DNA of 64,000 bases from Iamia sp035575815 (GTDB taxonomy: Bacteria > Actinomycetota > Acidimicrobiia > Acidimicrobiales > Iamiaceae): NCBI RefSeq assembly GCF_035575815.1, contig NZ_DATLXO010000105.1, positions 10,687 to 74,686 on the forward strand, read 5' to 3'. Below, piece by piece: positions 36,631 through 44,761 of the stretch. The notes below the pieces were generated by a model. It searched no databases. It saw nothing but the letters and a program-made list of their open reading frames with translations, and was not told the DNA's origin. The position numbers and the translations under genes are program-made. Numbering within the stretch: position 1 is the stretch's first letter; each line of letters begins with the position of its first letter.

Positions 36631-36641
36631 GAGCTCTCCTG

Positions 36642-36672
36642 CCGTGCGGGCCTCACCGGACCCGCTTCACGG
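36642..36672 (-). promoter_or_regulatory. PyrR-binding hairpin before pyrR
   Basis: CCGTG-AA-GCGGG, loop TCCGGTGAGG, then CCCGC-A-CGG. The loop matches UCCNGNGAGG exactly. The pyrR Shine-Dalgarno (36634-36640) begins one base after the stem, so PyrR binding would block ribosome entry. No terminator is visible in this leader. Confidence 0.88.
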
Positions 36673-36681
36673 ACGGGGCCG

Positions 36682-36687
36682 ACCCTA
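36682..36687 (-). promoter_or_regulatory. -10 box (TAGGGT) of the pyrR operon, overlapping a stop codon
   Basis: TAGGGT lies just upstream of the PyrR hairpin. Its first three bases are the TAG stop codon of the acetyltransferase gene upstream. Confidence 0.5.
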
Positions 36688-37260
36688 CACGGGCCCCGGC
36701 GGGCCGCTCGGGCGAGCGGCGGCCCCGAGAGGGCCGGCCCACAGGTCGACGTCCGCGTCGAAGCGGCCCCGCCGGGTGAGCCCGAGGCGACGGGCCACGG
36801 CCTCCGACGCCAGGTTCCCGGGTTCGATGCGCGCCACCGCGGCGGTGATGCCCATCGTGCTCACCGCCCAGTGCGCCAGCAGCCCGGTCGCCGCGGTCGC
36901 GAGCCCCCGCCCCCGCTGGTCGGGCACGATCCACCAGCCCAGCTCCCACACCCGCCGCTGCGGCCCCGCGCCGTCGCGGCTGCGCAGGTGAAGGCGGGCG
37001 AGTCCGACCTCACCCCACACCGCACCCCCCGCGACCGGACCGACCACCAGGTCGAGCGAGACCCCCGCCGCGACCCGCACCTCGCCGCCGCCGATCCACC
37101 GCTGGGCCGCCTCGAGGTCCGCGTGGGCCGGCGCCGCCGAGTGGGCCGCGATGTCCGGCGTCGACCACGCCGCGACCAGGGCCCGACCGTCGTCGGGGTG
37201 CCACGGGCGCAGGGCGAGCCCGCCCCGATCGTCGACGAGCGGTGGCAAGGGGGCCTCCAC
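36685..37260 (-). CDS. GNAT-family acetyltransferase (RimJ/RimL-like)
   Basis: The 191 residues follow the RimJ/RimL pattern: LALRPWHPDDGRALVAAWST at the N-terminus, ELGWWIVPDQRGRGLATAAT with the acetyl-CoA-binding RGRGLA, and IEPGNLASEAVARRLGLTRRG near the end. These enzymes acetylate protein N-termini or small amines; the target is unknown. The GTG start codon follows a short arginine-rich frame that I do not accept as a gene. Confidence 0.85.
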   Translation of the reverse strand: MEAPLPPLVDDRGGLALRPWHPDDGRALVAAWSTPDIAAHSAAPAHADLEAAQRWIGGGEVRVAAGVSLDLVVGPVAGGAVWGEVGLARLHLRSRDGAGPQRRVWELGWWIVPDQRGRGLATAATGLLAHWAVSTMGITAAVARIEPGNLASEAVARRLGLTRRGRFDADVDLWAGPLGAAARPSGPPGPV

Positions 37261-37383
37261 CGGTCAGGCGCGGCGGCGGGGCGCCACGGCCCGGCCGCGA
37301 CCACGGTTCATCGCCATGGTGCAGTCTGGCACCACCGGTGCGGACCGACGAGGGGCAGGCACCTGGTCATGGGGGTCCGGTGG

Positions 37384-37389
37384 TAGGTT
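37384..37389 (+). promoter_or_regulatory. -10 box (TAGGTT) of a leaderless membrane-protein gene
   Basis: TAGGTT is followed by seven bases and then the GTG start, as at 1703 and 12637. Confidence 0.5.
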
Positions 37390-37396
37390 CCGCGCC

Positions 37397-37915
37397 GTGT
37401 CCCCGTTGCGGTCGCCCGGGATCCGGTCCCTGTCGCCGGCGGCCGGGGCGGCGGGAGGGGCCCTGCTGCTGGTGGCGACGTTCCTGCCCTGGTCACGGGG
37501 CGGCGCCGGCTCCGCCATCGCCCTGCGGCGGGTCGGCGACCTCATCCTCTCGGGCACCGTCTCGGCCTGGGCGCCGCGGTGGACGGGCCTGGTGGTCTAC
37601 GCCATCCCCCTCGGCGGCGCCCTGCTGCTGCTGGGCGCCGGTCTGGGCGAGCGGACCGGTCGGCTCGTCGGCGGTCTCGGGGTGCTCGCCGCGGCGGTCG
37701 GCGGCCTGGTGGTCCTCGGCGCCCTCGACCGCCTCGATCGCACCGGTGTCGGCCCGGGTACCGTGGCTGCGGCGGTCGGCGCCGTGCTCGGCCTGGTGGG
37801 GGTGACCGGCGGGCGGACCCGGGAGGGGCGGAACGAGCAGGGAGGCCCAGGCGAACAATACCCGCCGGCGCCCGAGCGGCCCGCTCCGGGCGTGGTCGCG
37901 CGACCAGAGGGGTGA
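37397..37915 (+). CDS. Small membrane protein, four predicted helices
   Basis: The 172-residue protein has hydrophobic segments at about residues 14-32, 64-83, 88-107 and 118-138, then a hydrophilic, Pro/Gly-rich tail of about 35 residues. LVVATFLPWSRGG after helix 1 recalls other actinobacterial integral membrane proteins of unknown function. I do not recognise a family. TAGGTT lies seven bases before the GTG, so the start is well supported. Confidence 0.7.
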   Translation: MSPLRSPGIRSLSPAAGAAGGALLLVATFLPWSRGGAGSAIALRRVGDLILSGTVSAWAPRWTGLVVYAIPLGGALLLLGAGLGERTGRLVGGLGVLAAAVGGLVVLGALDRLDRTGVGPGTVAAAVGAVLGLVGVTGGRTREGRNEQGGPGEQYPPAPERPAPGVVARPEG

Positions 37916-37929
37916 TCCCCTCCCCCTCC

Positions 37930-37965
37930 CGAACGTTCGGCGGATGACACCGTGGGTGGTACCTT
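37930..37965 (+). promoter_or_regulatory. Palindrome and -10 box upstream of the proline-rich protein gene
   Basis: The palindrome CGAACGTTCG (37930-37939) is followed about 20 bases later by TACCTT (37960-37965). The transcript would carry a leader of about 60 bases with a CT-rich stretch before the ATG at 38033. Confidence 0.35.
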
Positions 37966-38032
37966 CCGCGGACGCGACCTTCTCTCTCTCCCTCTCGCCC
38001 TGGGCCGGCGGGTCCTGCACCGAGGACGGACC

Positions 38033-39598
38033 ATGAGCAACACGCCACCTGACGACCCCACCCCGGGCTGGCCCACGGGACGCCCGGCGCCCCCGCCACC
38101 GCCGCCCCCGGCGCCGCCCACGGTGCCGATCGCCCCTGGCGCGAACCCTCCGGCGGCGCCTCCCCAGGGCACCCCTCCGCCACCCCCAGGCTACGGCGCG
38201 CCGGGCGGCCCGCCCCCCCAGGGAACACCGGCGCCACCTCCGGGGTACGGCACGCCCGGTGGCCCCGCTCCTGGACCCGGCACCCAGCCCGGCTTCCCGC
38301 CGCCTCCGGGCCAGGGCCCTCCCGGCGGCCCGCCCCCCGGCTACGGGGGCCCTCCCAGCTACGGCGGCCAGCCCAGCTACGGCGGCCAGCCCGGCTTCGG
38401 CGGCCCTCCCGGCGCCCCACCACCCAAGAGGTCCAGCAAGGCACCGCTGTTCATCGGGCTCGGCGTGGTGGCCGTGATCCTTCTCATCGCCATCGCCGTC
38501 GTCGGCGTGACGGTGCTCGGCGGCGACGATGAGGAGGCCGGAGGCGATGGGGGCGACAACGGCACGACCGAGACCACCGAAGACCCGGCCCTGGCCCAGG
38601 CATCGGAGGATCTCGCCGCTGCCCTCATCGCCCGCGACGACGATGCCGTGTCCACCCTCATCGAGGACAACCCCGAGCTCATTCAGACCGAGGACGCAGC
38701 GGAGAGCGGCGAGACCACGGCCATCACCCTCAACGACGATGGCTTCGCGGCGGTCACCGTCGACGGAGAGGCCGGCTCCGCCTTCACCGTCACCGCGACC
38801 TCGGGGTCCGACCAGGAGATCGCCGGCCTGGTCGTCGATCCCGACGGTGAGTTCCTGGCCTCGATCGCTGATGCCGTCGAGCCGACGGCCAGCGGCGAGC
38901 ACACCGCCATCCTCTTCGCCGAGGACGGCGAGCCCGGTGACATCGACATCACCATCGGCGGGGTCACCACCGACTTCCTCTTCGTCGAAAGTGAGGCCGA
39001 CGGGGAGATCGAGGAGTCCGGAGACGTGGTGATCTACGAGGTCGACCTAGAGGAGCTGGGCCGCTACGGCATCACCGTCGACTCGACCGACGTGACCGTC
39101 AGCGTCACCGACGAGGACGGCGAGGACGTGGCCAGCACCGAGCTCGACGACGGCACCATCCAGCTCGACGCCCCGACCGACGGCGCCTACGACCTGCGCG
39201 TCGCCGGCGTCGACGGTGCCACGGACTCCTTCACCATCGCCATCACCCAGGTGCCCGACTTCACCATCACCAACCTGACCGACGGGGCCCCCGCCTCGTC
39301 GGGCTTCGGCTTCACCTACAACACGCCGGAGGAGGCCGACACCCTCTTCGGCCGCTTCCGGATCGAGGTCCGGGCCGGGGTGACCATCCGGGTCACCGTC
39401 ACGCCCCAGGGCGGCGGCGACACCCGCTTGCTGCAGCGTGTGACCGGCGCCGAGGATGTGTTGGAGGACTCCGCCGGACCCGGTGGGGCCGAGACCCTCG
39501 AGTTCTCCGCCGACAGCTACACCCGGGTCGAGTTCCAGACCGGCGTCTTCAACCTCGTGCCCGACGTGGTCACCGTCACCGTGGAGCGCATCGCCTGA
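38033..39598 (+). CDS. Proline-rich, membrane-anchored acidic exported protein
   Basis: Three parts are visible. A cytoplasmic Pro/Gly-rich N-terminus of about 135 residues carries repeats like PPPGYG and SYGGQP. One membrane helix follows at about 141-163 (FIGLGVVAVILLIAIAVVG). The last part is a strongly acidic external region of about 350 residues with repeated beta-type stretches (DLRVAGVDGATDSFTIAI and similar) reminiscent of bacterial pre-peptidase C-terminal domains. It may bind to the cell wall or other surface partners; no enzyme motif is seen. It is coupled to the next gene. Confidence 0.75.
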   Translation: MSNTPPDDPTPGWPTGRPAPPPPPPPAPPTVPIAPGANPPAAPPQGTPPPPPGYGAPGGPPPQGTPAPPPGYGTPGGPAPGPGTQPGFPPPPGQGPPGGPPPGYGGPPSYGGQPSYGGQPGFGGPPGAPPPKRSSKAPLFIGLGVVAVILLIAIAVVGVTVLGGDDEEAGGDGGDNGTTETTEDPALAQASEDLAAALIARDDDAVSTLIEDNPELIQTEDAAESGETTAITLNDDGFAAVTVDGEAGSAFTVTATSGSDQEIAGLVVDPDGEFLASIADAVEPTASGEHTAILFAEDGEPGDIDITIGGVTTDFLFVESEADGEIEESGDVVIYEVDLEELGRYGITVDSTDVTVSVTDEDGEDVASTELDDGTIQLDAPTDGAYDLRVAGVDGATDSFTIAITQVPDFTITNLTDGAPASSGFGFTYNTPEEADTLFGRFRIEVRAGVTIRVTVTPQGGGDTRLLQRVTGAEDVLEDSAGPGGAETLEFSADSYTRVEFQTGVFNLVPDVVTVTVERIA

Positions 39599-41742
39599 CC
39601 CGCCGTCCGGGCCTCCTCGCCATCGCCCTGATCGCCGTGGGCGGCTTCGCCGTGGCCGCCGTCGGGTTCGGGGTCTACCGGGCGGTCAACGGCGACCCCG
39701 GTGGAGCATCGAGCCCCGAAGCCGCGGTCGAGGCCCTGGCCGTCGCGATCGAGGCCGAGGATCCGGTCGCCGCACTGGCGACGATGAACCCCGCGGAGGT
39801 CGAGGCCCTCGGTGAGGTGTACAGCTCGGCCGCCGGCCGGGCCCGCCGGCTTGGGTTCGCCCCTCGCGCCAAGACCTTCGGCGGGGTCGAGGTCACGCTC
39901 GACGCCATCACGTACAGCACCGAGGACATCGGTCCGGATGCGGCCCGGGTGACGATCACCGGTGGCCGGGCCGACCTGGCGGTCGATCGGCGCGGTCTGG
40001 CCGACGCCACCGAGGCGGTCCTCGACCGATCACCCGACGACGAGGCGGAGGGCGACACCCTCACCGGTGAGCTGGCGGCGAGCGACCTGGCGGTTCAGGG
40101 CGATGATGGCACCGTTCCGCCCTTCCTGGTGGTCGTGGCCCGCCCGGGCGGGTGGTACGTCAGCCCGCTGTTCACCGCCGCCCAGTACGCGGTTGACACG
40201 CTCGGCCTCGCGGCGCCGACGCTCCCACCGCCCGATGCCGGTGACGGCGCCGCTGATCCCGAGGCCGCGGTGCGAGACCTGCTGGTCGCCGCCGGTGGCT
40301 CGAACGCCGCCGCGACGGGCGCCCTCGCCACTGGTGAGGCCGGAGCTGTCGTCCGCGCCCACCGTCGCGCTCTCGAGGTGTGGGTCGGCGGCGAGCTGGG
40401 CACTGACACGGAGGCCACCATCGACACCCTCGACACGGAGGTCAGCAGGCGCGACGAGGGCGGCCGGCGGGTCGTCGTCACCGCGCTCGCGGGCGAGCTC
40501 ACCTGGACCGAGGACGACGAGGAGCATCGGGCTCGGGTGGCCTGGGACGGCGAGTGCCTGAGCATCGACACCGACCGCGTCGCCGGTGACACCGGCAACA
40601 AGGTCGCGGAGGGCGGAGACGAGGTCACCGAGGGCGGAGGCGACGGCGACGCGTTCTGCCTCGCCGAGAGCTGGGGGCGCTTCGGTGTCGATGACCTGGC
40701 CGTGGTGGTCGCCGAGGACGGCGGCGACTGGCGGGTCGACCCGCTGGCCACCCTCACCGACTACGCCGCCGAGATCGTACCCGAGCTCACCGAGACTTCG
40801 GTGCTGCGGCTCCTCGGCTACCCGGAGCTGGCCGAGGCCACCGCCGAGCTGGCCGCCGGTTCGCCCACCACCGTGGCCCTCAACGATGCCGGCTACGCCG
40901 TGGCGAAGCTCGACGTCCGGGCCGGCGAGAGCTTCACGGTGAGCGCCCGGCCCGAGGGCGATGAGGGCGACGACGACGCGGTCGACGCCTTCCTCGTGAC
41001 GCCCGGCGGTGACCAGATGTCGGCCTACTCCCGGGTCGAGCCGGAATCGTCCGGCACCTACCGCCTGGTGGTCGGCCACCGCGGCTTCTCCCCCGGTGAG
41101 GTGCAGCTGCGGGTGAGCAATCCCGTCGGTCGCCCCCTCGCGCTCGACGAGGCCACCCTGGGTGCCGTCGGCCGGCCCGATGAGGTCGTCGACTACACCA
41201 TCGACCTCGACGCCGAGCGGCCCTACGAGATCACCTTCGACCGTCCCGACCTCGACGTCATGGTGCTCGACCCCGACCGCCGCGAGATCGAGCTCACCGA
41301 GCTCGGCGACGATGCGTCGTTCTTCGAGAGCACCGAAGGAGGCGCCTACGTCATCCGCATCGACGGCGGCTTCGACGACGCCACCGGCTCGTTCCAGATC
41401 GGCCTCCGCGAGCAGGACGACCTCGTCCTCGGCAACGGCACGACCAACGTGGCCGCCGGGACGATCACCCCGGCCGCCGACGCCCAGTTCATCGGCCTCA
41501 CCGTGCTCGGCGGGCGCACGGTGATCGCCGAGGTCGTCCCCCACGACGGCGTCCTCGACCCGGTGGTCGTGATCAGGGACCCGTCCTCCGACGAGGAGAT
41601 CCAGCGCGTGGACGAGCAGGGCTCCGGCGAAGCCGAGACGGTGGTGTTCGCACCGGGTGTGGCCACCGCGTGGCGCGTCGAGGTCCAGGGTGCGGACCGC
41701 ACCGTGGGGTCGTTCTCCGTCGAGGTGGCGCTCGAGGACTGA
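39595..41742 (+). CDS. Large acidic exported protein with N-terminal anchor
   Basis: This 715-residue protein has one hydrophobic N-terminal segment and then external repeats. The first half holds units with WYVSPLFTAAQYAVDTL and WRVDPLATLTDYAAEIV; the second half has beta-rich units (SSGTYRLVVGHRGFSPG, GGAYVIRIDGGFDDATGSFQ). The units resemble those of the preceding gene. The only canonical start in frame (GTG 39637) cuts the hydrophobic segment in half. A CTG at 39595, overlapping the upstream TGA (CTGA), restores TRRPGLLAIALIAVGGFAV, a complete signal anchor. I therefore use it tentatively. Confidence 0.65.
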   Translation: MTRRPGLLAIALIAVGGFAVAAVGFGVYRAVNGDPGGASSPEAAVEALAVAIEAEDPVAALATMNPAEVEALGEVYSSAAGRARRLGFAPRAKTFGGVEVTLDAITYSTEDIGPDAARVTITGGRADLAVDRRGLADATEAVLDRSPDDEAEGDTLTGELAASDLAVQGDDGTVPPFLVVVARPGGWYVSPLFTAAQYAVDTLGLAAPTLPPPDAGDGAADPEAAVRDLLVAAGGSNAAATGALATGEAGAVVRAHRRALEVWVGGELGTDTEATIDTLDTEVSRRDEGGRRVVVTALAGELTWTEDDEEHRARVAWDGECLSIDTDRVAGDTGNKVAEGGDEVTEGGGDGDAFCLAESWGRFGVDDLAVVVAEDGGDWRVDPLATLTDYAAEIVPELTETSVLRLLGYPELAEATAELAAGSPTTVALNDAGYAVAKLDVRAGESFTVSARPEGDEGDDDAVDAFLVTPGGDQMSAYSRVEPESSGTYRLVVGHRGFSPGEVQLRVSNPVGRPLALDEATLGAVGRPDEVVDYTIDLDAERPYEITFDRPDLDVMVLDPDRREIELTELGDDASFFESTEGGAYVIRIDGGFDDATGSFQIGLREQDDLVLGNGTTNVAAGTITPAADAQFIGLTVLGGRTVIAEVVPHDGVLDPVVVIRDPSSDEEIQRVDEQGSGEAETVVFAPGVATAWRVEVQGADRTVGSFSVEVALED

Positions 41743-41749
41743 GCGCCGA

Positions 41750-42169
41750 TCAGCCGCCGGTGCGGCCCGCCTCGGTGGCGATGACGGCCAGCACGCCGTT
41801 GACGAAGCGGCCCGAGTCGTCGGTGGAGTATTGCTGGGCCAGCTCCACGGCCTCGTTCATCACCACGTTGGGAGGGACGTCGGAGCGGTGGAGCAGCTCG
41901 TAGGACGCCATGCGCAGGAGGTTCCGGTCGACCACCGGCATCCGCGCCACCACCCAGCCGCGAGCGTGGCGACCGAGGAGGGCATCGAGCTCGGCGCAGT
42001 GCTCCGAGACCCCCCGCACCAGGTCCGCGGCGTACGCCTCGACCTCGATGGGCTGAGCGGCCAGGACCTCGACACCCGTGCGCGCCTTGGTGTCAGCCTC
42101 GTAGAGGAGGGCAAGAGCCCGTTCGCGCGCTTCGCGGCGTGAGCCGACCCCACCGGGGCGGTCAGGCAC
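41750..42169 (-). CDS. nusB: Transcription antitermination factor NusB
   Basis: NusB joins NusE in rRNA antitermination complexes. REARERALALLYEADTKA and DRNLLRMASYELLHRSDVP then PNVVMNEAVELAQQYSTDDS, FVNGVLAVIA are the usual helical motifs. It is 139 residues. The GTG start overlaps the efp stop by eight bases (GTGCCTGA), the same junction sequence as pyrB-pyrC. It ends the shikimate-efp gene block. Confidence 0.95.
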   Translation of the reverse strand: MPDRPGGVGSRREARERALALLYEADTKARTGVEVLAAQPIEVEAYAADLVRGVSEHCAELDALLGRHARGWVVARMPVVDRNLLRMASYELLHRSDVPPNVVMNEAVELAQQYSTDDSGRFVNGVLAVIATEAGRTGG

Positions 42170-42722
42170 GGGTGATGTACTCGCCCGAGCGGGTGTCGAC
42201 CCTGAGCCTGTCGCCCACGTTCACGAACAACGGGACCTGCAGCGCCAGGCCGGTCTCGAGGGTGGCGGACTTGGTGCCGCCCGAGACGCGGTCGCCCTGG
42301 ATGCCGGGCTCGGTGTCGCTGACGGCCAGCTCGACCGCGGCGGGCAGGTCGGTGCCGACGATCTCCTCGCCGTGCATCTGCAACACCACCGAGGCGCCCT
42401 CGATCAGGAAGCGGCCGGCCTCACCCAGCGCCGCGCTGGGAACGGTCATCTGCTCATAGGTCGTGTTGTCCATGAACACGTAGTCGTCGCCGTCGCGGTA
42501 GAGGTACTGCATCTCGCGCTTGTCGATCATGACGCGCTCGATCTTCTCGCCGGCGCGGAACGTCCTCTCGATCACCGCACCGGTGCGCACGTTGCGGACC
42601 TTGGTGCGCACGAAGGCGGGCCCCTTGCCCGGCTTCACGTGCTGGAACTCGACGATCTGGAAGAGCTTGCCCTCCATGTCGAGGACCATGCCGTTCTTGA
42701 TGTCACTGGTGTTGAGGGCCAT
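42162..42722 (-). CDS. efp: Elongation factor P
   Basis: EF-P relieves ribosome stalling at consecutive prolines, relevant here because several proteins in the window are proline-rich. The 186 residues contain NTSDIKNGMVLDMEGKL, then HVKPGKGPAFVR with the loop lysine of domain I. MDNTTYEQMTVP and ALQVPLFVNVGDRLRVDT then GEYITRA belong to domains II and III. ATG start; it lies 28 bases after pepP. Confidence 0.97.
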   Translation of the reverse strand: MALNTSDIKNGMVLDMEGKLFQIVEFQHVKPGKGPAFVRTKVRNVRTGAVIERTFRAGEKIERVMIDKREMQYLYRDGDDYVFMDNTTYEQMTVPSAALGEAGRFLIEGASVVLQMHGEEIVGTDLPAAVELAVSDTEPGIQGDRVSGGTKSATLETGLALQVPLFVNVGDRLRVDTRSGEYITRA

Positions 42723-42750
42723 CGGGGTCCTTCTCGGTGGGCCGCGCCGG

Positions 42751-43878
42751 TCAGGCGGGCGGTCGGGGCGCAGGTGGCGTGGGGGCCTTCGGGGCCTTGG
42801 TGAGGGGTCGGCATCCCTCGTCGGTGACGAGGACCGTGTCCTCGACGCGGACGCCACCGTGCTCGGCGAGGTAGACGCCGGGCTCGACGGTGACGACGTG
42901 ACCGGTGGCGAGCATAGCGGTCGACACCCGGCTGACCCTGGGGTCCTCGTGGATCACCAGCCCGACGCCGTGGCCGGTGCCGTGGCTGAACGCGTCGGCC
43001 CAGCCGGCCTCGGTGATGACCCCACGGCACACGGCGTCGACCTCCGCGGCGGGCACCCCGGCCCGCACCGCGGCGACGCCGGCGGCCTGGGCCGCCACGA
43101 CCACCTCGTACATGCGCTGCTGGGTGGCGGTGACATCGCCCACCATGAACGTGCGGGTCATGTCGGAGTGGTAGCCGTCGACCAGGGCGCCGAAGTCGAT
43201 GACGACTAGGTCTCCCTCGATGATGACGCGGTCCGACGGCCGGTGGTGCGGCCGGGCGCCGTTGGGGCCCGAGGCGACGATGGTCTCGAAGCTGACGGCT
43301 TCGGCCCCGAGGCGACGCATCTCGGTGTCGAGGGCGAAGCCGACCTCGTTCTCGGTCGCCCTGCAGAGCAGCATCGGGCTGACGGTGGACAGGGCCGCGT
43401 CGGCGATGGTTGCGGCTTGGGTCAGGCGGGCGACCTCTCCCTCGTCCTTCCGCTGGCGGACCGCCTCGACGAGGTCCTCGGTCGCCACGAGGGGCACCGT
43501 CCACGGGGGCCGGGAGCATCGCTGCTGGGCGGCCCAGGTGACCGAGGCGGCCTCGAGCCCGAGTCGGGTGCCGGTGGGCAGGGCACCGGTCAGCACGGCA
43601 TCCTGGTCGGCGAGGGTGCCGGCCACCGCGACCTCCGCCGCCGCCCCCGCCCTCGCGACCTGGTCCGGCGCCTGGGTGGCGTAGCGGCCGTCGGTCACCA
43701 GGAGCATCCGGTCGCCGGTGACGAGCAGCCGCCCGGCCGAGCCGGTGAAGCCGGTGAGGTACCGGACGTTGGTCAGGTCGGTGACGGCCACGGCATCGAC
43801 GCCGGCCTCGTCGAAGCCGGCCCGCACCCGATCGACCCGAGCCGCGGTGTCCATGGCCGGGAGGACGTCCGTGCTCAC
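42751..43878 (-). CDS. pepP: Xaa-Pro aminopeptidase (M24 family)
   Basis: This M24B metallopeptidase removes N-terminal residues before proline. The creatinase-type N-terminal domain (about residues 1-145: VDAVAVTDLTNVRYLTGFTG) precedes the pita-bread catalytic domain with VVIDFGALVDGYHSDMTRTF (two Asp ligands), SHGTGHGVGLVIHEDP (His) and VVTVEPGVYL (Glu). I use the GTG overlapping the stop of the HEPN gene (GTGA); an ATG eight codons later would lose nothing conserved. The next gene is efp, a common pairing. Confidence 0.94.
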   Translation of the reverse strand: MSTDVLPAMDTAARVDRVRAGFDEAGVDAVAVTDLTNVRYLTGFTGSAGRLLVTGDRMLLVTDGRYATQAPDQVARAGAAAEVAVAGTLADQDAVLTGALPTGTRLGLEAASVTWAAQQRCSRPPWTVPLVATEDLVEAVRQRKDEGEVARLTQAATIADAALSTVSPMLLCRATENEVGFALDTEMRRLGAEAVSFETIVASGPNGARPHHRPSDRVIIEGDLVVIDFGALVDGYHSDMTRTFMVGDVTATQQRMYEVVVAAQAAGVAAVRAGVPAAEVDAVCRGVITEAGWADAFSHGTGHGVGLVIHEDPRVSRVSTAMLATGHVVTVEPGVYLAEHGGVRVEDTVLVTDEGCRPLTKAPKAPTPPAPRPPA

Positions 43879-44414
43879 TGGTCCCCACGGCCTGAGCTGC
43901 ACAGCGCCAGCAGCGTCGCGAACGCCTCGAACTCGCGGGTGCCGAGCGAGGTTCGTAGGTCGGCGACAGCCCTCTCCGCGTCGGCGATGTCGGTGAGGAC
44001 CGCCTCCTTGGTGAGGACTGCGAGGTGGTCGTAGTCGGCTTCATGGCGATGTTGCTGGAGGTCCAGGAAGACCTGTGCGACGTTGGCGATCTCGCTGTGT
44101 CCCGACGCAATGGTCGCCAGGGACCGAGCGAAGTGAAGCTTGATCGGGGCGCCCCCCGGGTTGATGACCCAGCCGCACACCCGCTTGATCCCGCCGTGGG
44201 ACGGATGGCGCCGGAGTCGTTGCTGATCCGCTTCGAGCAGGTTCGGCGCCAGCCACCGGGCCAGCAGGTTCGTCACCTCATGGAACAGTGCGTAGTAGGA
44301 CGCAGAGACGGCGCGTCGGAGGTCCACCTCGCGCGGCCGCCCCGGCGTGTCCTTCCAGGTCCCGGCGAGTTGGTCCGCCTGCTCGATCAGGCGGTCAACG
44401 AGGTTGTTGGGCAT
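43875..44414 (-). CDS. HEPN-domain protein
   Basis: The 179-residue, mostly helical protein has DLRRAVSASYYALFHEVTNLL near residue 35 and LDLQQHRHEADYD near 125, a pattern typical of HEPN proteins of the ADY-motif group. HEPN proteins are often RNases or components of toxin-antitoxin and defence cassettes. The strict RxxxxH RNase motif is not clearly present, so catalysis is uncertain. It is translated with a 111-residue partner (TGATG overlap) and its own stop overlaps pepP. The base composition appears lower in G+C than that of the flanking genes. Confidence 0.75.
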   Translation of the reverse strand: MPNNLVDRLIEQADQLAGTWKDTPGRPREVDLRRAVSASYYALFHEVTNLLARWLAPNLLEADQQRLRRHPSHGGIKRVCGWVINPGGAPIKLHFARSLATIASGHSEIANVAQVFLDLQQHRHEADYDHLAVLTKEAVLTDIADAERAVADLRTSLGTREFEAFATLLALCSSGRGDQ

Positions 44415-44749
44415 CAACGTGCGGGGTCAGGACCCGCCAGATCCCCAGCGGCCTCGTCCCGATCCCGCTGCGACTCGAACGCGAGGTAGGAGATGGCATC
44501 GACGTCGACCTCCAACCTGATCCTCCGGTAAGCGTCGCGGAGGGCCCGTACGTCGTCGTTGGGCCAACCGCCATCCCCGGTGGGGTCGCTGAGGAGCAAG
44601 CGGAGGACGATGGCGATCTGATCGTCACCATCGGGCCCCACCTCCACCTCGCCGTCCATGACGCGGGTCGACCCAAACTGGCGTCCGAGAAGGGAAGCCA
44701 GGATCGTGCGTCCAGCGTTCTCGAGGTCGATGACGTGGGCATTGGCCAT
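44414..44749 (-). CDS. Unrecognised partner of the HEPN protein
   Basis: I do not recognise this 111-residue protein. It is soluble and acidic, with LENAGRTILASLLGRQFG near the start, a central strand-rich part (GEVEVGPDGDDQIAIVLRLL) and a charged C-terminal helix (EVDVDAISYLAFESQRDRDE). It precedes the HEPN gene with a one-base TGATG overlap, so the two are made together, as in toxin-antitoxin pairs. It has its own TAGACT box six bases upstream, formed partly by the aroQ stop codon. Confidence 0.65.
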   Translation of the reverse strand: MANAHVIDLENAGRTILASLLGRQFGSTRVMDGEVEVGPDGDDQIAIVLRLLLSDPTGDGGWPNDDVRALRDAYRRIRLEVDVDAISYLAFESQRDRDEAAGDLAGPDPAR

Positions 44750-44755
44750 TAGACG

Positions 44756-44761
44756 AGTCTA
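44756..44761 (-). promoter_or_regulatory. -10 box (TAGACT) of the HEPN cassette, overlapping the aroQ stop
   Basis: TAGACT is followed by six bases and the ATG of the 111-residue gene. Its TAG is the stop codon of aroQ. The cassette may therefore be expressed on its own. Confidence 0.45.

Noticed and set aside
37264..37317. A 17-codon arginine-rich frame (minus) just before the acetyltransferase gene
   Set aside because: It starts with ATG, but no Shine-Dalgarno or clear -10 box precedes it, and such basic short frames are common by chance in GC-rich DNA.
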